Origin: Flavobacterium soyae
GTDB taxonomy: Bacteria; Bacteroidota; Bacteroidia; Flavobacteriales; Flavobacteriaceae
Assembly (NCBI RefSeq): GCF_021245985.1
Contig: NZ_JAJQXA010000004.1
Coordinates: 275,630 to 339,629, forward strand
DNA length: 64,000 bases
Direction of reading: 5' to 3'
The notes beneath the pieces are model-generated. The model was not told the DNA's origin. It saw only the letters and a program-made list of their open reading frames with translations, and ran no database searches. Made by a program: the position numbers and the translations under genes. Positions 44,362 through 54,308 of this stretch are shown piece after piece. How positions within the stretch are numbered: the stretch's first letter is position 1; each line of letters opens with the position of its first letter.

Positions 44362-45258
44362 ATGAAAATTAAAACCTACTTAATTCTCAGTGGCATTTTT
44401 CTATTTCTATACTCCTGTGGAAAAAATGGAAAACAGATCATTGACGAAAACGCCCCATCGTTAGCCGTTCAGTCCGAAAACCCAAAACCAGCTGAACAGA
44501 TCCTTTTTAGAAAAAGTGAAGACATCGTTCCTTCCGAAGAATTCAATTTGAGTCTGCTTAAAAAAACGGCCAAAAATCTAAACATCAAATATTCAAGTAT
44601 TAAGATTGAAGATGTAAGCTCTATTCGTTACAACGACGAAACAACTTTTTTTGTGATTTGTGTTATTAATAAAAACAATAAAGAAAAATCGAGCGAAGAA
44701 GATTTAGGCAATTACTATGAAAGAAAATTCGTGTTTGTTAATAATGAAGACGGAAAAATTCTGGCAGAAGAAACAGATAAAAATCTTGGATATTACGAAA
44801 ATGAAGGTTTAAGAGTTGCAAAAACTTATATTTTAAATAATTTATTACAACTTAATGAAAAAACTCCGGCCATTGCTTTTAGTACAGAAGTATATTCGAA
44901 CAGCAGGGTTGTAATGTATTCTGAAGAAAAATTTACCATCGTGACTTTTGATGGAAACAGAATCAGGAAGGTTTTATACGAATATCCAATTCGATCTGCC
45001 AATGGAGATTCAAACGGCGGAGGAACGTATCAAATAGAAACTTTAGAAACCGGAATAAGTCTTTCAGATTCTCAAACAAAAGGTTTTTATGATTTATTAG
45101 TTTCAAAAATCTATACCTATGAAGATGCAGCCGAAGAAGATTTGGAAAACGATATTCAGAAAAAAAGTGATCTGAAAGTTAAAAAAGAATTCCAAAAACT
45201 GAAATTTGACGGAAAAACTTATTCATTTAAAAAAGACGATAGGAATCGGTTTTTGTAA
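44362..45258 (+). CDS. Lipoprotein of unknown function
   Basis: A lipobox is seen in LFLYSCGKNG (C19). The mature protein of about 280 residues alternates strands and charged turns (FFVICVINKNNKEKS, RKFVFVNNEDGKILA) and ends in a lysine-rich stretch. I recognise no family. It is followed after 25 nt by the TPR/T9SS gene and is preceded by the patatin gene, so it may belong to the same envelope cluster. Confidence 0.72.
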   Translation: MKIKTYLILSGIFLFLYSCGKNGKQIIDENAPSLAVQSENPKPAEQILFRKSEDIVPSEEFNLSLLKKTAKNLNIKYSSIKIEDVSSIRYNDETTFFVICVINKNNKEKSSEEDLGNYYERKFVFVNNEDGKILAEETDKNLGYYENEGLRVAKTYILNNLLQLNEKTPAIAFSTEVYSNSRVVMYSEEKFTIVTFDGNRIRKVLYEYPIRSANGDSNGGGTYQIETLETGISLSDSQTKGFYDLLVSKIYTYEDAAEEDLENDIQKKSDLKVKKEFQKLKFDGKTYSFKKDDRNRFL

Positions 45259-45283
45259 TTTCGCATTCAATTGAAACTAAAAA

Positions 45284-46678
45284 ATGTCTAAAAAAATCTT
45301 TTTTGCTGCACTCATTTGGCCTTTTTTCCTGCTGGCTCAGGAAAAACAAAAAGAGGGTTCAGATAATGTTACGCGCTATTTTTATGATGATAAAGTAGTT
45401 TCGGTCGAAATTTGGTATGGTGCAGATAAAAAGCAAGACAGTTCTAAAACCTATTATCCAAGCGGAAAGGTAAACGAAGTTTTCTATTTTGATAAAGACG
45501 GATTGAAAGACGGCGATTGTTTTCAATATAATTATCAAGGCGAAAAACTCGTAACCTGGAATTTCACGCACGGAAAAATGACGGGCAGAACAGATCATAA
45601 ACTTCCGTTTAATAAAGACCGCGAAGAATCAGTCAAGAAAGCCTTAAAAATGCTCACGGATATTAATACAAGAACAAATTTTAATCCAACAACTATTAAT
45701 GATTTGTATAATCGAGGTGTTTTAGGAGTAAGTCTTGGTAATAATACTTTGGCAATAGAAGATTTAAAAAAGGTTGAATTTGCAATCGACAAAGATCCAA
45801 AAAACAAAAAAGTAGTAGAGTCAGATTCCGCACAAAAGAAAACTGCAGTCTTTCGAAGTAAACTTTATGATAGAATGGGAAGTGTGTATGCTACGCTCGA
45901 AATGGAAGGTTTTGCATATAACTATTATTTTAAAGCAATCAGGAACGCACCTACGGATTATCGCATTTTATACAATTTTGCAACATTGTTGCAAAAACGA
46001 AAGACGTATGATTTAGCACGTTATTATTTAGAGAAAATTATAAAAGAAAAACCAGACCATTCCCAGTCATACTTGGCACTTTCCAGATTATTGAGTGATG
46101 AAGGAGAGTATGAAAAAGCATTTGAAAATATTGAAAAAGCCTTTCAATATGACAAAGGAAATATAAAGGGTGGAAGAGATTTAAAAACAACCCGAGGTTT
46201 ACTTTATTATAAACTGGGAGAATCTAAAAAAGGAATTGCCGATTTGAACGCTGCATTAGAAATGGATAAAAACAATTCGTATGCAATGAAAAATCTTGGA
46301 ATAATTTATCTCGACAAGAAAAAATATGATGATGCCTGCCAATTATTTCAAAAAGCAAAAGAACTTCATTACACTTTGGTATACGATGAAAATGATCTGG
46401 ATTCGCTTTTAGAAAGTGCCTGTAATAAACAACCTTTAGAAAAATCAGTTAAAAAGAAACCCTCTGTTTCTCCAAATCCGGCGCAGACAACTATTTCTAT
46501 AGAAAACTTCGATGCTAAAAACTTTGATTTTGAGTTTTTTAATTTCGAATCAAAATCAGTTTTAAAAGGAAAAACCAGTGATGGAACAATAAACATCATT
46601 GGTCTGGACTCGGGATTTTATATTTTAAAAGTAACACTTGGCGATTCTGTCCAAACTTTTAAAGTCATAAAAGAATAA
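45284..46678 (+). CDS. TPR-repeat protein with MORN-like N-terminus and T9SS sorting domain
   Basis: Signal peptide (about 1-18, FFLLAQ). Residues about 25-105 contain MORN/toxin-like strands (KTYYPSGKVNEVFYFDKDG, then LKDGDCFQYNYQGEK). About 130-380 are tetratricopeptide repeats (YNRGVLGVSLGNNTLAIEDL and similar). The C-terminus (about 392-464) is a type A sorting domain: SPNPAQTTISIEN and GLDSGFYILKVTLGDSVQTF with a VIKE end. The protein is therefore exported by the type IX system and likely attached to the surface. Repeats of this kind usually mediate protein contacts. Confidence 0.88.
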   Translation: MSKKIFFAALIWPFFLLAQEKQKEGSDNVTRYFYDDKVVSVEIWYGADKKQDSSKTYYPSGKVNEVFYFDKDGLKDGDCFQYNYQGEKLVTWNFTHGKMTGRTDHKLPFNKDREESVKKALKMLTDINTRTNFNPTTINDLYNRGVLGVSLGNNTLAIEDLKKVEFAIDKDPKNKKVVESDSAQKKTAVFRSKLYDRMGSVYATLEMEGFAYNYYFKAIRNAPTDYRILYNFATLLQKRKTYDLARYYLEKIIKEKPDHSQSYLALSRLLSDEGEYEKAFENIEKAFQYDKGNIKGGRDLKTTRGLLYYKLGESKKGIADLNAALEMDKNNSYAMKNLGIIYLDKKKYDDACQLFQKAKELHYTLVYDENDLDSLLESACNKQPLEKSVKKKPSVSPNPAQTTISIENFDAKNFDFEFFNFESKSVLKGKTSDGTINIIGLDSGFYILKVTLGDSVQTFKVIKE

Positions 46679-46826
46679 AACTCTCCGTGCATCTTTACGC
46701 CGACTCCGTGTATCTCTGCGAAACCTCCGAAATAACTTTAGACTAAACTTTGTACGTAATCTTAGCAAACATTTCCTTAAATTTGCTTCCGTTATTAAAA
46801 AATACAATAGTTATAAAAATCAAGCT

Positions 46827-48098
46827 ATGTTACAAATCGCATTTATTAGAGAAAATCAGGAGAAAGTAATTAAGGCTTTAGCAAAACGAAATATCGATGC
46901 TAAAAGCGTTGTTGAAGAGGTGGTGCAATTAGACGAAAATCGTCGTGCAACTCAAGTGGAATTAGATAATACTTTAGCTGAATCTAATAAATTGTCCAAA
47001 GATATAGGCGAATTAATGAAAGCGGGAGAGAAAGCTAAAGCAGCAATCTTAAAAGAAAAAACGGTTTCATTAAAAGAAAAAAGCAAAGAACTTGGTGAAA
47101 AAGCAGAAGCTTTAGCTGTTGAGTTAACAAATAAATTATACACATTGCCAAATCTTCCGGCAGATATTGTTCCTGAAGGAAAAACCCCAGATGATAACCT
47201 GAATGTTTTTCAGGAAGGCAATATTCCGGTTTTGCATGAAGGTGCACAGCCACACTGGGAATTGGTAAAAAAATACGATATCATCGATTTTGAATTAGGT
47301 GTAAAAATTACCGGAGCTGGTTTTCCTGTTTACAAAGGAAAAGGAGCTCGTTTGCAGCGTGCATTAATCAACTATTTTTTAGATAAAAACACAGCAGCAG
47401 GATATAATGAAGTTCAGGTTCCGCATTTGGTAAACGAAGCTTCAGGATACGGAACAGGACAATTGCCAGATAAAGAAGGGCAAATGTACCATTCAACAAT
47501 TGACGATTTATATTTAATCCCAACGGCTGAGGTTCCGGTTACGAATTTATTTCGCGATGTTATTTTAAACGAAAGCGAATTACCGGTTTTACATACCGCT
47601 TATACACCATGTTTCCGTCGTGAAGCAGGTTCTTACGGAGCACACGTTCGCGGATTAAACCGTTTACATCAATTTGACAAAGTAGAAATTGTTCGTATCG
47701 AACACCCGGATAATTCATACGCAGCACTTGACGGAATGGTGGAACACGTAAAAAACATTCTGCAAGAATTGAAGTTACCGTACAGAATTTTACGTCTTTG
47801 CGGAGGCGATATGGGTTTCACATCGGCTTTGACTTATGATTTTGAAGTATTTTCTACAGCGCAGGATCGCTGGTTAGAAATTAGTTCTGTTTCTAATTTC
47901 GAAACTTTTCAGGCAAACCGCTTGAAATTACGTTTCAAAGACAAAGACGGAAAAAACCAATTGGCTCATACTTTAAACGGAAGTTCATTAGCATTGCCTA
48001 GAGTTTTAGCCGGAATTTTAGAAAATTACCAAACGCCGGAAGGAATCGTAATTCCAGAAGTTTTACGTCCTTACTGCGGATTTGATATAATTGACTAA
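46827..48098 (+). CDS. serS: Seryl-tRNA synthetase
   Basis: A class II synthetase of 423 residues. An N-terminal coiled-coil arm (about 30-100, RATQVELDNTLAESNKLSKD) precedes the catalytic domain. That domain has motif 2 FRREAGSYGAHVRGLNRLHQ and motif 3 with NGSSLALPRVLAGILENYQT. LPNLPADIVPEGKTPDDN is a family signature. TAAATTTG lies about 42 nt upstream as a possible -7 element. Confidence 0.97.
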   Translation: MLQIAFIRENQEKVIKALAKRNIDAKSVVEEVVQLDENRRATQVELDNTLAESNKLSKDIGELMKAGEKAKAAILKEKTVSLKEKSKELGEKAEALAVELTNKLYTLPNLPADIVPEGKTPDDNLNVFQEGNIPVLHEGAQPHWELVKKYDIIDFELGVKITGAGFPVYKGKGARLQRALINYFLDKNTAAGYNEVQVPHLVNEASGYGTGQLPDKEGQMYHSTIDDLYLIPTAEVPVTNLFRDVILNESELPVLHTAYTPCFRREAGSYGAHVRGLNRLHQFDKVEIVRIEHPDNSYAALDGMVEHVKNILQELKLPYRILRLCGGDMGFTSALTYDFEVFSTAQDRWLEISSVSNFETFQANRLKLRFKDKDGKNQLAHTLNGSSLALPRVLAGILENYQTPEGIVIPEVLRPYCGFDIID

Positions 48099-48115
48099 CT
48101 TTAGTATATAGTTTA

Positions 48116-48187
48116 CAGTCACGGTTTACAGTCGCAGTATTCAGTTTTTAAACTGCAACTGAATACTGCGACTGTAAACCGTGACTG
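48116..48187. repeat. 31-bp perfect inverted repeat after serS
   Basis: The arm CAGTCACGGTTTACAGTCGC... (48116-48146) is exactly inverted at 48157-48187 around a 10-nt loop. Inside each arm the words ACAGTC and CAGTCGC repeat. It has no strong U tract, so it is more a repeat than a normal terminator, although it may end serS. Confidence 0.9.
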
Positions 48188-48226
48188 AATACTGAGACTA
48201 AAAATGCCACATTAAAAAACTGAAAT

Positions 48227-50008
48227 ATGAAAAACATCTTTATCTATATCGTTTTGTTGTGGTCTGGTTTTGCATTCTCGCAAAACGAACAGTTAGCGAA
48301 TAATTACTACGACAAAGGTGATTTTGAAAAAGCAAAAATCATTTACGAAGATCTTTTAAGAAGTTCATCATCCAATACACAGTACTTTTTACGAACAATA
48401 GATTGTTATCAGCAATTGCAGCAGTTTGACCTTGCCGAAAAAACAATTTTAAGCCGTTATAATGCTTATAAACAAGGTGTTTTTTTAGTTGAATTAGGAT
48501 ACAATTATCAATTACAAAAAAACGAATCTAAAGCCAAAAGTTACTACGAACAGGCTATTGATAAAATCAAAACCAGTCCAAATGATGTTTACGGAGTTGG
48601 AAATGCTTTTGAAAAAAAGGTTTTACTAGAATATGCCTTAAAAGCGTATCAAACCGCAATGCAGGTTCAGCCGAATTATAATTTCAATTTTCAGATTGGA
48701 ATGTTGTACGGCCAGTTAGGGAAAACAGATTTAATGATCGATCTTTTGCTGACAGAATCTTATAATAACCAGCAAAACGCCAATTTAATCCAGACGCAGT
48801 TATCCCGTTTTATGAATGGTGAAACTGATAATACGGCTTTTAAAGATGCGATGCGAAAAGCGCTGATTTTAAGAACGCAGAAAGATCAGGATGTTTTTTG
48901 GAATCATTATTTAAGCTGGTTTTATGTGCAGCAAAAAGAATTCGGAAAAGCTTTTATTCAGGAAAAAGCCATTTACAAACGTGAGCCGGAATCATTAATC
49001 AGTATTGTAAATCTAAGCCAGTTTGCATTGAATGAAGACGATACCGAAACTGCTTCTGAGATTTTGAATTTCATTCTTCAAAATACAAAAGATATAGATC
49101 TGCTGATTCAGACCAATGCTAATTTAATGCAGATTAAAATTGACAAAGCACAGGAAAAAGATTATCCGGCCATTACAGCTGAACTGCAGCAATTACTGGT
49201 TACTTATGAAATAAATCCTTTTACCTTATCTTTGCAATTAATTCAGGCACATTTCCTGGCTTTTAATTTGAAAAAGACAGAAGAAGGAAAGGCCGTTGTA
49301 AAAAGAGCTTTAGAATTAAATTTAAATGCTTATCAGCAGGCTGATGCAAAGATGGAGCTGGCAGATATTTTGCTTTTAGAAGAAAAGTTCAATCAGGCGT
49401 TGATTTATTATTCGCAGATTCAAATGGATTTAAAGAATGATGTAATGTCACACGAAGCAAGTTTAAAAGCGGCAAAAACAAGTTATTTTAAAACCGATTT
49501 TGAATGGGCTTTAAAACAATTTAAAGAATTGAAATCGGCAAATACACAATTGATTGCCAACGACGCTCTTGAATATTTCTTACTGATAAATGACAATACA
49601 GCTGCTGATTCGACTCAAACAGCTTTAAAGCAGTTTGCTAAAGGCGATTTTTTACTTTATCAGAATAAAAAGCAAGAAGCAATTACACATTTTCAAAACA
49701 TTCTAAAAACCTTCAAAGGGCAGGAAATCGAAGCTGTAACATTGTTGCGTTTAGGTCAAATATATGAAAGTCAGAAGGATTATACTTCAGCTTTAAGCCA
49801 ATACCAGCAAATCATCGACAATCACAGCGACGGAATTTATGTAGATGAAGCATTGTTTTTCTCAGCAGAAATTTACAACGACGAATTAAAAGATGTAGAA
49901 AAGGCCAAGCCTTTATATGAAAAGGTAATTTTTAACCATCAGGATAGTATTTACTTTGTTGATGCCAGAAAAAAATACCGCGAGTTAAGAGGGGATAAGA
50001 ATTTATAG
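48227..50008 (+). CDS. Exported tetratricopeptide-repeat protein
   Basis: The 593 residues start with a signal peptide (IYIVLLWSGFAFSQN). They then consist almost wholly of TPR-like helix pairs (LANNYYDKGDFEKAKIIYED, then VELGYNYQLQKNESKAKSYY, then LRLGQIYESQKDYTSALSQY and others). No enzymatic domain is seen. Such periplasmic TPR proteins often scaffold envelope complexes. Its context (serS, rsmA) gives no clue. Confidence 0.85.
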   Translation: MKNIFIYIVLLWSGFAFSQNEQLANNYYDKGDFEKAKIIYEDLLRSSSSNTQYFLRTIDCYQQLQQFDLAEKTILSRYNAYKQGVFLVELGYNYQLQKNESKAKSYYEQAIDKIKTSPNDVYGVGNAFEKKVLLEYALKAYQTAMQVQPNYNFNFQIGMLYGQLGKTDLMIDLLLTESYNNQQNANLIQTQLSRFMNGETDNTAFKDAMRKALILRTQKDQDVFWNHYLSWFYVQQKEFGKAFIQEKAIYKREPESLISIVNLSQFALNEDDTETASEILNFILQNTKDIDLLIQTNANLMQIKIDKAQEKDYPAITAELQQLLVTYEINPFTLSLQLIQAHFLAFNLKKTEEGKAVVKRALELNLNAYQQADAKMELADILLLEEKFNQALIYYSQIQMDLKNDVMSHEASLKAAKTSYFKTDFEWALKQFKELKSANTQLIANDALEYFLLINDNTAADSTQTALKQFAKGDFLLYQNKKQEAITHFQNILKTFKGQEIEAVTLLRLGQIYESQKDYTSALSQYQQIIDNHSDGIYVDEALFFSAEIYNDELKDVEKAKPLYEKVIFNHQDSIYFVDARKKYRELRGDKNL

Positions 50009-50147
50009 TTTGGTTTAATCGGTTATTTGTTTAACCGTTTAACTGAATTAACGATTAAACAATAGAATTAGTAATATGATGATTTGTGTTCAAGAGTCTA
50101 AAAACCTTAGAATCTTAGAGCCTCAGAATCTCAGAACCTTAAAAAAA

Positions 50148-50459
50148 ATGATTATTTTCAACGTTACTACTAATATACACGAAAGCGCACACGATCAATG
50201 GTTAAAATGGATGCAGGAAAAACACATACCGGAGATTTTGGCGACAGAGAAATTCTCTTCGGCACGAATTGTAAAAGTTTTGGTGGAAGAAGAAATGGGC
50301 GGAATCACGTATTCGGTTCAATACACGACAGACAGTAAAGATACTTTAGAGAAGTATTATTTAGAAGATCAGCCTAGATTTGACAGAGAGGCCTTAGAAT
50401 TATTTGCAGATAAAATGCTTTCTTTCAGAACAGAGCTGGAGGTTATTTCAGAACATTAA
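50148..50459 (+). CDS. DUF4286-family protein
   Basis: A 103-residue dimeric alpha-beta-barrel-like protein: MIIFNVTTNIHESAHDQWLK, then WMQEKHIPEILATEKFSSAR, then ITYSVQYTTDSKDTLEKYY. The family has no established function. The ATG at 50148 is taken as the start because the upstream 24 codons come from the junction word repeat (AATCTTAGAGCCTCAGAATC). Confidence 0.8.
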   Translation: MIIFNVTTNIHESAHDQWLKWMQEKHIPEILATEKFSSARIVKVLVEEEMGGITYSVQYTTDSKDTLEKYYLEDQPRFDREALELFADKMLSFRTELEVISEH

Positions 50460-50536
50460 TTTTAGTTTTCTGTAAAAAGAAATAGCCAGCAGATTTGGCT
50501 GATTAAACGGATTTACACAGATTATTAGATTTAAAA

Positions 50537-50763
50537 TTTGTGATAATTTGTGGAATTCGTGGCAAAACAAAAAAATATACATTGTGCCTTTGAGCCTTTG
50601 TGGTAAAAAAACAAAGAATAAACTTTGTGCTTCAAGTCTTCGTGGCAGAATAAAAATAAAGCTTTGAGTCTTTGTGCCTTTGTGGCAAAAAAAGTGAAAT
50701 AAGCTTTGACCCTTCGCTGCAAAAAGAATACTTTTGCGCCCTTGTGGCAAAACAAGAAAGAAA
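50537..50763. repeat. Degenerate tandem array of about 40-nt units upstream of rsmA
   Basis: At least five units share the scheme AA-CTTTG-nnn-CTT-nG-GCCTTTGTGGCAAAA, for example GTCTTTGTGCCTTTGTGGCA and CGCCCTTGTGGCAAAA. The array runs to the rsmA start codon and fills most of the 304-nt spacer; the remainder is AT-rich. The frames it opens on either strand are not gene-like. Confidence 0.75.
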
Positions 50764-51549
50764 ATGGAAAAAGTAAAAGCCAAAAAACATTTAGGACAAC
50801 ATTTCCTTAAAGACGAAAGTATTGCAAAAGCTATTGCCGATACTTTGAGTTTAAAAGGATACGAGGAGGTTTTAGAAATAGGACCAGGGATGGGTGTGCT
50901 GACTAAATATTTGCTTGACAAGCCAGTGAATACACGAGTAATAGAGATTGACACAGAATCTGTAGTGTATTTGGGTGCAAACTATCCACAATTAAAAGAT
51001 AAAATTATTTCAGAAGACTTCCTGAAATACAATATAAACCAAGTTTACGAAAATAAGCAGTTTGCTATAATTGGTAACTTCCCTTATAATATTTCTTCTC
51101 AAATTGTTTTTAGAACATTAGAGTTTAGAGATCAGATTCCGGAGTTTTCCGGAATGTTTCAAAAGGAAGTTGCAGAGCGCATCTGCGAGAAAAAAGGATC
51201 AAAAACCTACGGAATCCTGTCTGTACTGGCACAGGCTTTCTATGATACTGAGTATTTGTTTACTGTAAGCGAAAATGTTTTTATTCCTCCGCCCAAGGTC
51301 AAGTCGGGTGTGATGAAAATGACCCGAAAGGAAGATTATAGCCTTCCGTGTGGTGAAAAGTTATTTTTTACGGTTGTAAAAACGGCTTTTCAACAAAGAC
51401 GAAAAACATTACGTAACAGTTTGAAAACATTAAATTTATCAGATAAACTGCGAGAAGATACTATCTTTGATAAACGTCCAGAACAGCTAAGCGTTGACGA
51501 ATTTATTGTTTTGACTCAAAAAATAGAAGCCGATGGAGTTCAAAGTTAG
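50764..51549 (+). CDS. rsmA: 16S rRNA adenine dimethyltransferase
   Basis: Dimethylates the two adjacent adenines near the 3' end of 16S rRNA (KsgA). In 261 residues the SAM motif is [10 protein letters not shown] (about 36-45), the catalytic NxPY is NFPYNISSQ and the N-terminal [11 protein letters not shown] is the family signature. The ATG at 50764 is chosen because the longer frame starts inside the word array. The last 17 nt overlap the mgtE start, so the two genes are coupled. Confidence 0.96.
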   Translation: MEKVKAKKHLGQHFLKDESIAKAIADTLSLKGYEEVLEIGPGMGVLTKYLLDKPVNTRVIEIDTESVVYLGANYPQLKDKIISEDFLKYNINQVYENKQFAIIGNFPYNISSQIVFRTLEFRDQIPEFSGMFQKEVAERICEKKGSKTYGILSVLAQAFYDTEYLFTVSENVFIPPPKVKSGVMKMTRKEDYSLPCGEKLFFTVVKTAFQQRRKTLRNSLKTLNLSDKLREDTIFDKRPEQLSVDEFIVLTQKIEADGVQS

Positions 51550-52882
51550 CAAAGAATTTATTCATCAATTAGAAGATTTAATCGTTAAGAAAAATGACAA
51601 TGAACTTGAAATTTTACTTAACGACCTTCACCATGCTGATATCGCCGAAATCCTTGAGGAATTAGATTTTGACGAAGCAACTTACATTTTCAAGGTTTTA
51701 GATAGTGATAAAACTGCAGAGATTCTTCTTGAACTAGAAGAAGACCTGCGTGAGAATATCTTAAGCCGACTTTCACCGAAAGAGATTGCCGAAGAGCTTG
51801 ATGAGCTTGAAACAAACGATGCTGCTGATATTATTGCAGAACTTTCACAGGAAATTAAAGCAGAAGTTATCTCAGAGTTACTTGACGTAGAACACGCAAA
51901 AGATATTGTCGAATTATTACGCTATGACGAAAACACGGCGGGTGGTTTGATGGGTAAAGAGCTTGTAAAAGTTAATGAAAACTGGAACGTTTTGACTTGT
52001 GTAAAAGAAATGCGAATTCAGGCAGAAAATGTTTCGAGAGTACATTCTATTTACGTTGTTGACGATGAAAACCGCTTAAAAGGAAGACTGTCTCTTAAAG
52101 ATTTATTGACTTCTTCTACTAAAACTCAGATTGGAGAGGTTTATATTCGAAAATTGAATTTTGTAAATGTTGATACCGAAGATGTTGAGGTAGCACGTAT
52201 CATGCAAAAGTACGATTTAGAGGCAATTCCGGTAGTTGACGAACTGGGACGTTTGGTTGGAAGAATTACAATTGATGATATCGTAGACGTAATCAAAGAA
52301 GAAGCCGATAAAGATTACCAGTTAGCTGCGGGTATTACGCAGGATATTGAAACAAACGACAGTGTTCTTGAGTTAACAAAAGCACGTTTACCTTGGCTTT
52401 TAATTGGGATGGTAATTGAGATTGTGGCCTCTTTTGTTTTGAAAGATAATGAAACCGCTTTTCAAAAATATTCAACCTTAATTATTTTTGTGCCTCTGCT
52501 TTCGGCTACAGCCGGAAATATTGGAGTTCAGGCATCGGCAATCGTTGTGCAGGGTTTAGCAAACGGAACCTTGAAAGAATTCAGCAAAAGTTATTTTAGC
52601 AAAGAGGTTACCGTTTCGATGATTTCCGGAAGTATAATTTCCCTGCTTCTGCTTGGATATCATTCTCTTATGTACGGACAATATTTAGTGGGAATAGCTA
52701 TCTCGATTTCTATGATAGTGGTTATTATGTTTGCTGCAATTTTAGGAACTTTGGTGCCGCTTTTCCTTCATAAAAATAAAATTGACCCCGCAATTGCAAC
52801 CGGTCCATTTATTACTACAACAAATGATGTTTTTGGAATTATGCTCTATTTTGGAGTAGCCAAATTGATTCTGGGGTTTTAA
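51533..52882 (+). CDS. mgtE: Magnesium transporter MgtE
   Basis: A homodimeric Mg2+ channel of 449 residues. The N-domain (about 1-125, [20 protein letters not shown]) and the paired CBS domains (about 126-255) form the acidic magnesium sensor. Five membrane helices (about 280-449) carry the pore signatures [19 protein letters not shown] and [18 protein letters not shown]. It overlaps rsmA by 17 nt, an arrangement that places ion supply and ribosome assembly on one message. Confidence 0.96.
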   Translation: MEFKVSKEFIHQLEDLIVKKNDNELEILLNDLHHADIAEILEELDFDEATYIFKVLDSDKTAEILLELEEDLRENILSRLSPKEIAEELDELETNDAADIIAELSQEIKAEVISELLDVEHAKDIVELLRYDENTAGGLMGKELVKVNENWNVLTCVKEMRIQAENVSRVHSIYVVDDENRLKGRLSLKDLLTSSTKTQIGEVYIRKLNFVNVDTEDVEVARIMQKYDLEAIPVVDELGRLVGRITIDDIVDVIKEEADKDYQLAAGITQDIETNDSVLELTKARLPWLLIGMVIEIVASFVLKDNETAFQKYSTLIIFVPLLSATAGNIGVQASAIVVQGLANGTLKEFSKSYFSKEVTVSMISGSIISLLLLGYHSLMYGQYLVGIAISISMIVVIMFAAILGTLVPLFLHKNKIDPAIATGPFITTTNDVFGIMLYFGVAKLILGF

Positions 52883-52994
52883 ATTTTTGCCACAAATTAA
52901 TAGATTGCAGTGATTTAAAATCCTTAAAATCTGCGTAATTTACAGCCGAAAAATATGCTGTTAACCAGTCCAAAATAAATTAAAACCAAGCAGG

Positions 52995-53771
52995 ATGAAA
53001 GTACACATTATAGGAGGAGGAAACCTTGGAGTTTCTATTGCCTTGGGAATTGCAAAATTTTCTAAAAACAATCAAGTTACCGTAACAAGAAGAAACACTG
53101 CCAGTATTCAATATTTAGCCGAATACGGAATTACGGTTTCTAACGATAATAAACATAATATTCAGGAAGCCGATGTTATAATTTTAACCATAAAACCATA
53201 TCAGGTAGATATTGTTTTGGCCGAAATTCTGCCGGTAATTCAAAATAAAACAATCGCTTCTGCCGTAAGCGGATTGTCTCTGGACACTCTTCAAACAAAA
53301 ACAAAAAACGAATATCCGGTTGTGCGCATTATGCCAAATATTGCAGCGCAGTTTGGAGAATCGGCAACTTGTATTTCTTTTCCTGAAAAAGACAGAGAAA
53401 AAGCATTGCCAATTGTTGACTTATTTCAGGATTTAGGAACAGCTCCTGTAATCGACGAAAAATTAATGGATGCAGCGACAGTTTTAGGCGCATGCGGAAC
53501 GGCATATGCTTTAAGATATATTCGTGCTTCTATGCAGGCAGGAATCGAAATTGGATTCGATTCAAACACTGCTCTGGCAATTGCCGCACAAACTGTAAAA
53601 GGAGCAGCAAAAATGCTTTTAGAAGAGAAAGTACACCCAGAACAGTTAATTGACCGTGTAACAACGCCACAAGGCTGCACAATCGTTGGTTTAAATGAAA
53701 TGGAACATAATGGTTTCAGTTCATCTTTAATAAAAGGAATTAAGACTTCTTTGAAACAAATTAAGGGATAA
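52995..53771 (+). CDS. proC: Pyrroline-5-carboxylate reductase
   Basis: The last step of proline synthesis. The 258 residues have the dinucleotide motif IIGGGNLGVSIALGI, the IMPNIAAQFGES segment and the C-terminal dimer helix signature TVKGAAKMLLEE, then TTPQGCTIVGLNEME. At 258 residues it is slightly short but complete. It has its own 112-nt leader after mgtE. Confidence 0.94.
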   Translation: MKVHIIGGGNLGVSIALGIAKFSKNNQVTVTRRNTASIQYLAEYGITVSNDNKHNIQEADVIILTIKPYQVDIVLAEILPVIQNKTIASAVSGLSLDTLQTKTKNEYPVVRIMPNIAAQFGESATCISFPEKDREKALPIVDLFQDLGTAPVIDEKLMDAATVLGACGTAYALRYIRASMQAGIEIGFDSNTALAIAAQTVKGAAKMLLEEKVHPEQLIDRVTTPQGCTIVGLNEMEHNGFSSSLIKGIKTSLKQIKG

Positions 53772-53860
53772 ATAATATATTCCAATATTTTAAAATTCCA
53801 AATTCCAATTTTGTTGGGGTTTGGGATTTTTTTGTTTTTGAGATTTCAAGGTTTACCGAA

Positions 53861-53938
53861 TTGTCAGTCTGAACGAAGTCGAAGACCTTATGTACGATGA
53901 AAGTCCTTCTACTTCGCTCAGGATGACAGCTGTGATAA
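53861..53938. repeat. Decayed copy of the GTCATTTCGA-type palindrome
   Basis: TTGTCAGTCTGAACGAAGTC and, 26 nt on, CTTCTACTTCGCTCAGGATG-ACAG can be paired with several mismatches. A lone half (GACTTCGCTCAGTCTGACAG) occurs at about 35.93 kb. The 174-nt spacer has no gene. Confidence 0.55.
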
Positions 53939-53945
53939 TAGTGAA

Positions 53946-54245
53946 TCACGCAAAAACCTCAAAATGCTCGACTTTTTCTTCAAACTCTAATAAAAAATCA
54001 TCATCTTTAGGATAATATTTTGCTTTTTCGAAATCGTCTCCCGCAAAATTTTTAATTACTTCGAGGTTTTCCCAATACGTAATTAACGTAAAATGAGCTT
54101 CGTTGTTTTTAATATTTCTTAAAAAAGACAATTTTACAAAACCAGCTGTTTTTGAGTAATCAGGAATTGCCGTTTTATTAATGAATTCGGTATAAGCTTC
54201 ATAATCTTCAACTTTTGTTTTTCCGTGCCATATTCTTGCTATCAT
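53946..54245 (-). CDS. ABM-like dimeric alpha-beta-barrel protein
   Basis: The 99 residues match the antibiotic-biosynthesis-monooxygenase fold: MIARIWHGKTKVEDYEAYTE, then PDYSKTAGFVKLSFLRNI and HFTLITYWENLEVIKNFAGD. Members are small monooxygenases or haem-handling proteins. No haem ligand is obvious, so the substrate is open. It lies 63 nt downstream of the lipoprotein gene. Confidence 0.8.
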   Translation of the reverse strand: MIARIWHGKTKVEDYEAYTEFINKTAIPDYSKTAGFVKLSFLRNIKNNEAHFTLITYWENLEVIKNFAGDDFEKAKYYPKDDDFLLEFEEKVEHFEVFA

Positions 54246-54308
54246 AGTGATAAGTTTTTAAGTTCCTCGGAATGATAATATTGTGGAGAAAATTGGAATT
54301 TGGAATTT

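Noticed and set aside
50448..50954. Minus-strand reading frame of 168 codons over the tandem word array and the start of rsmA
   Set aside because: Its sequence consists of repeat-derived peptides (FATKAQRLKAL-like in the neighbouring frame) and is antisense to rsmA; no start signal or domain.
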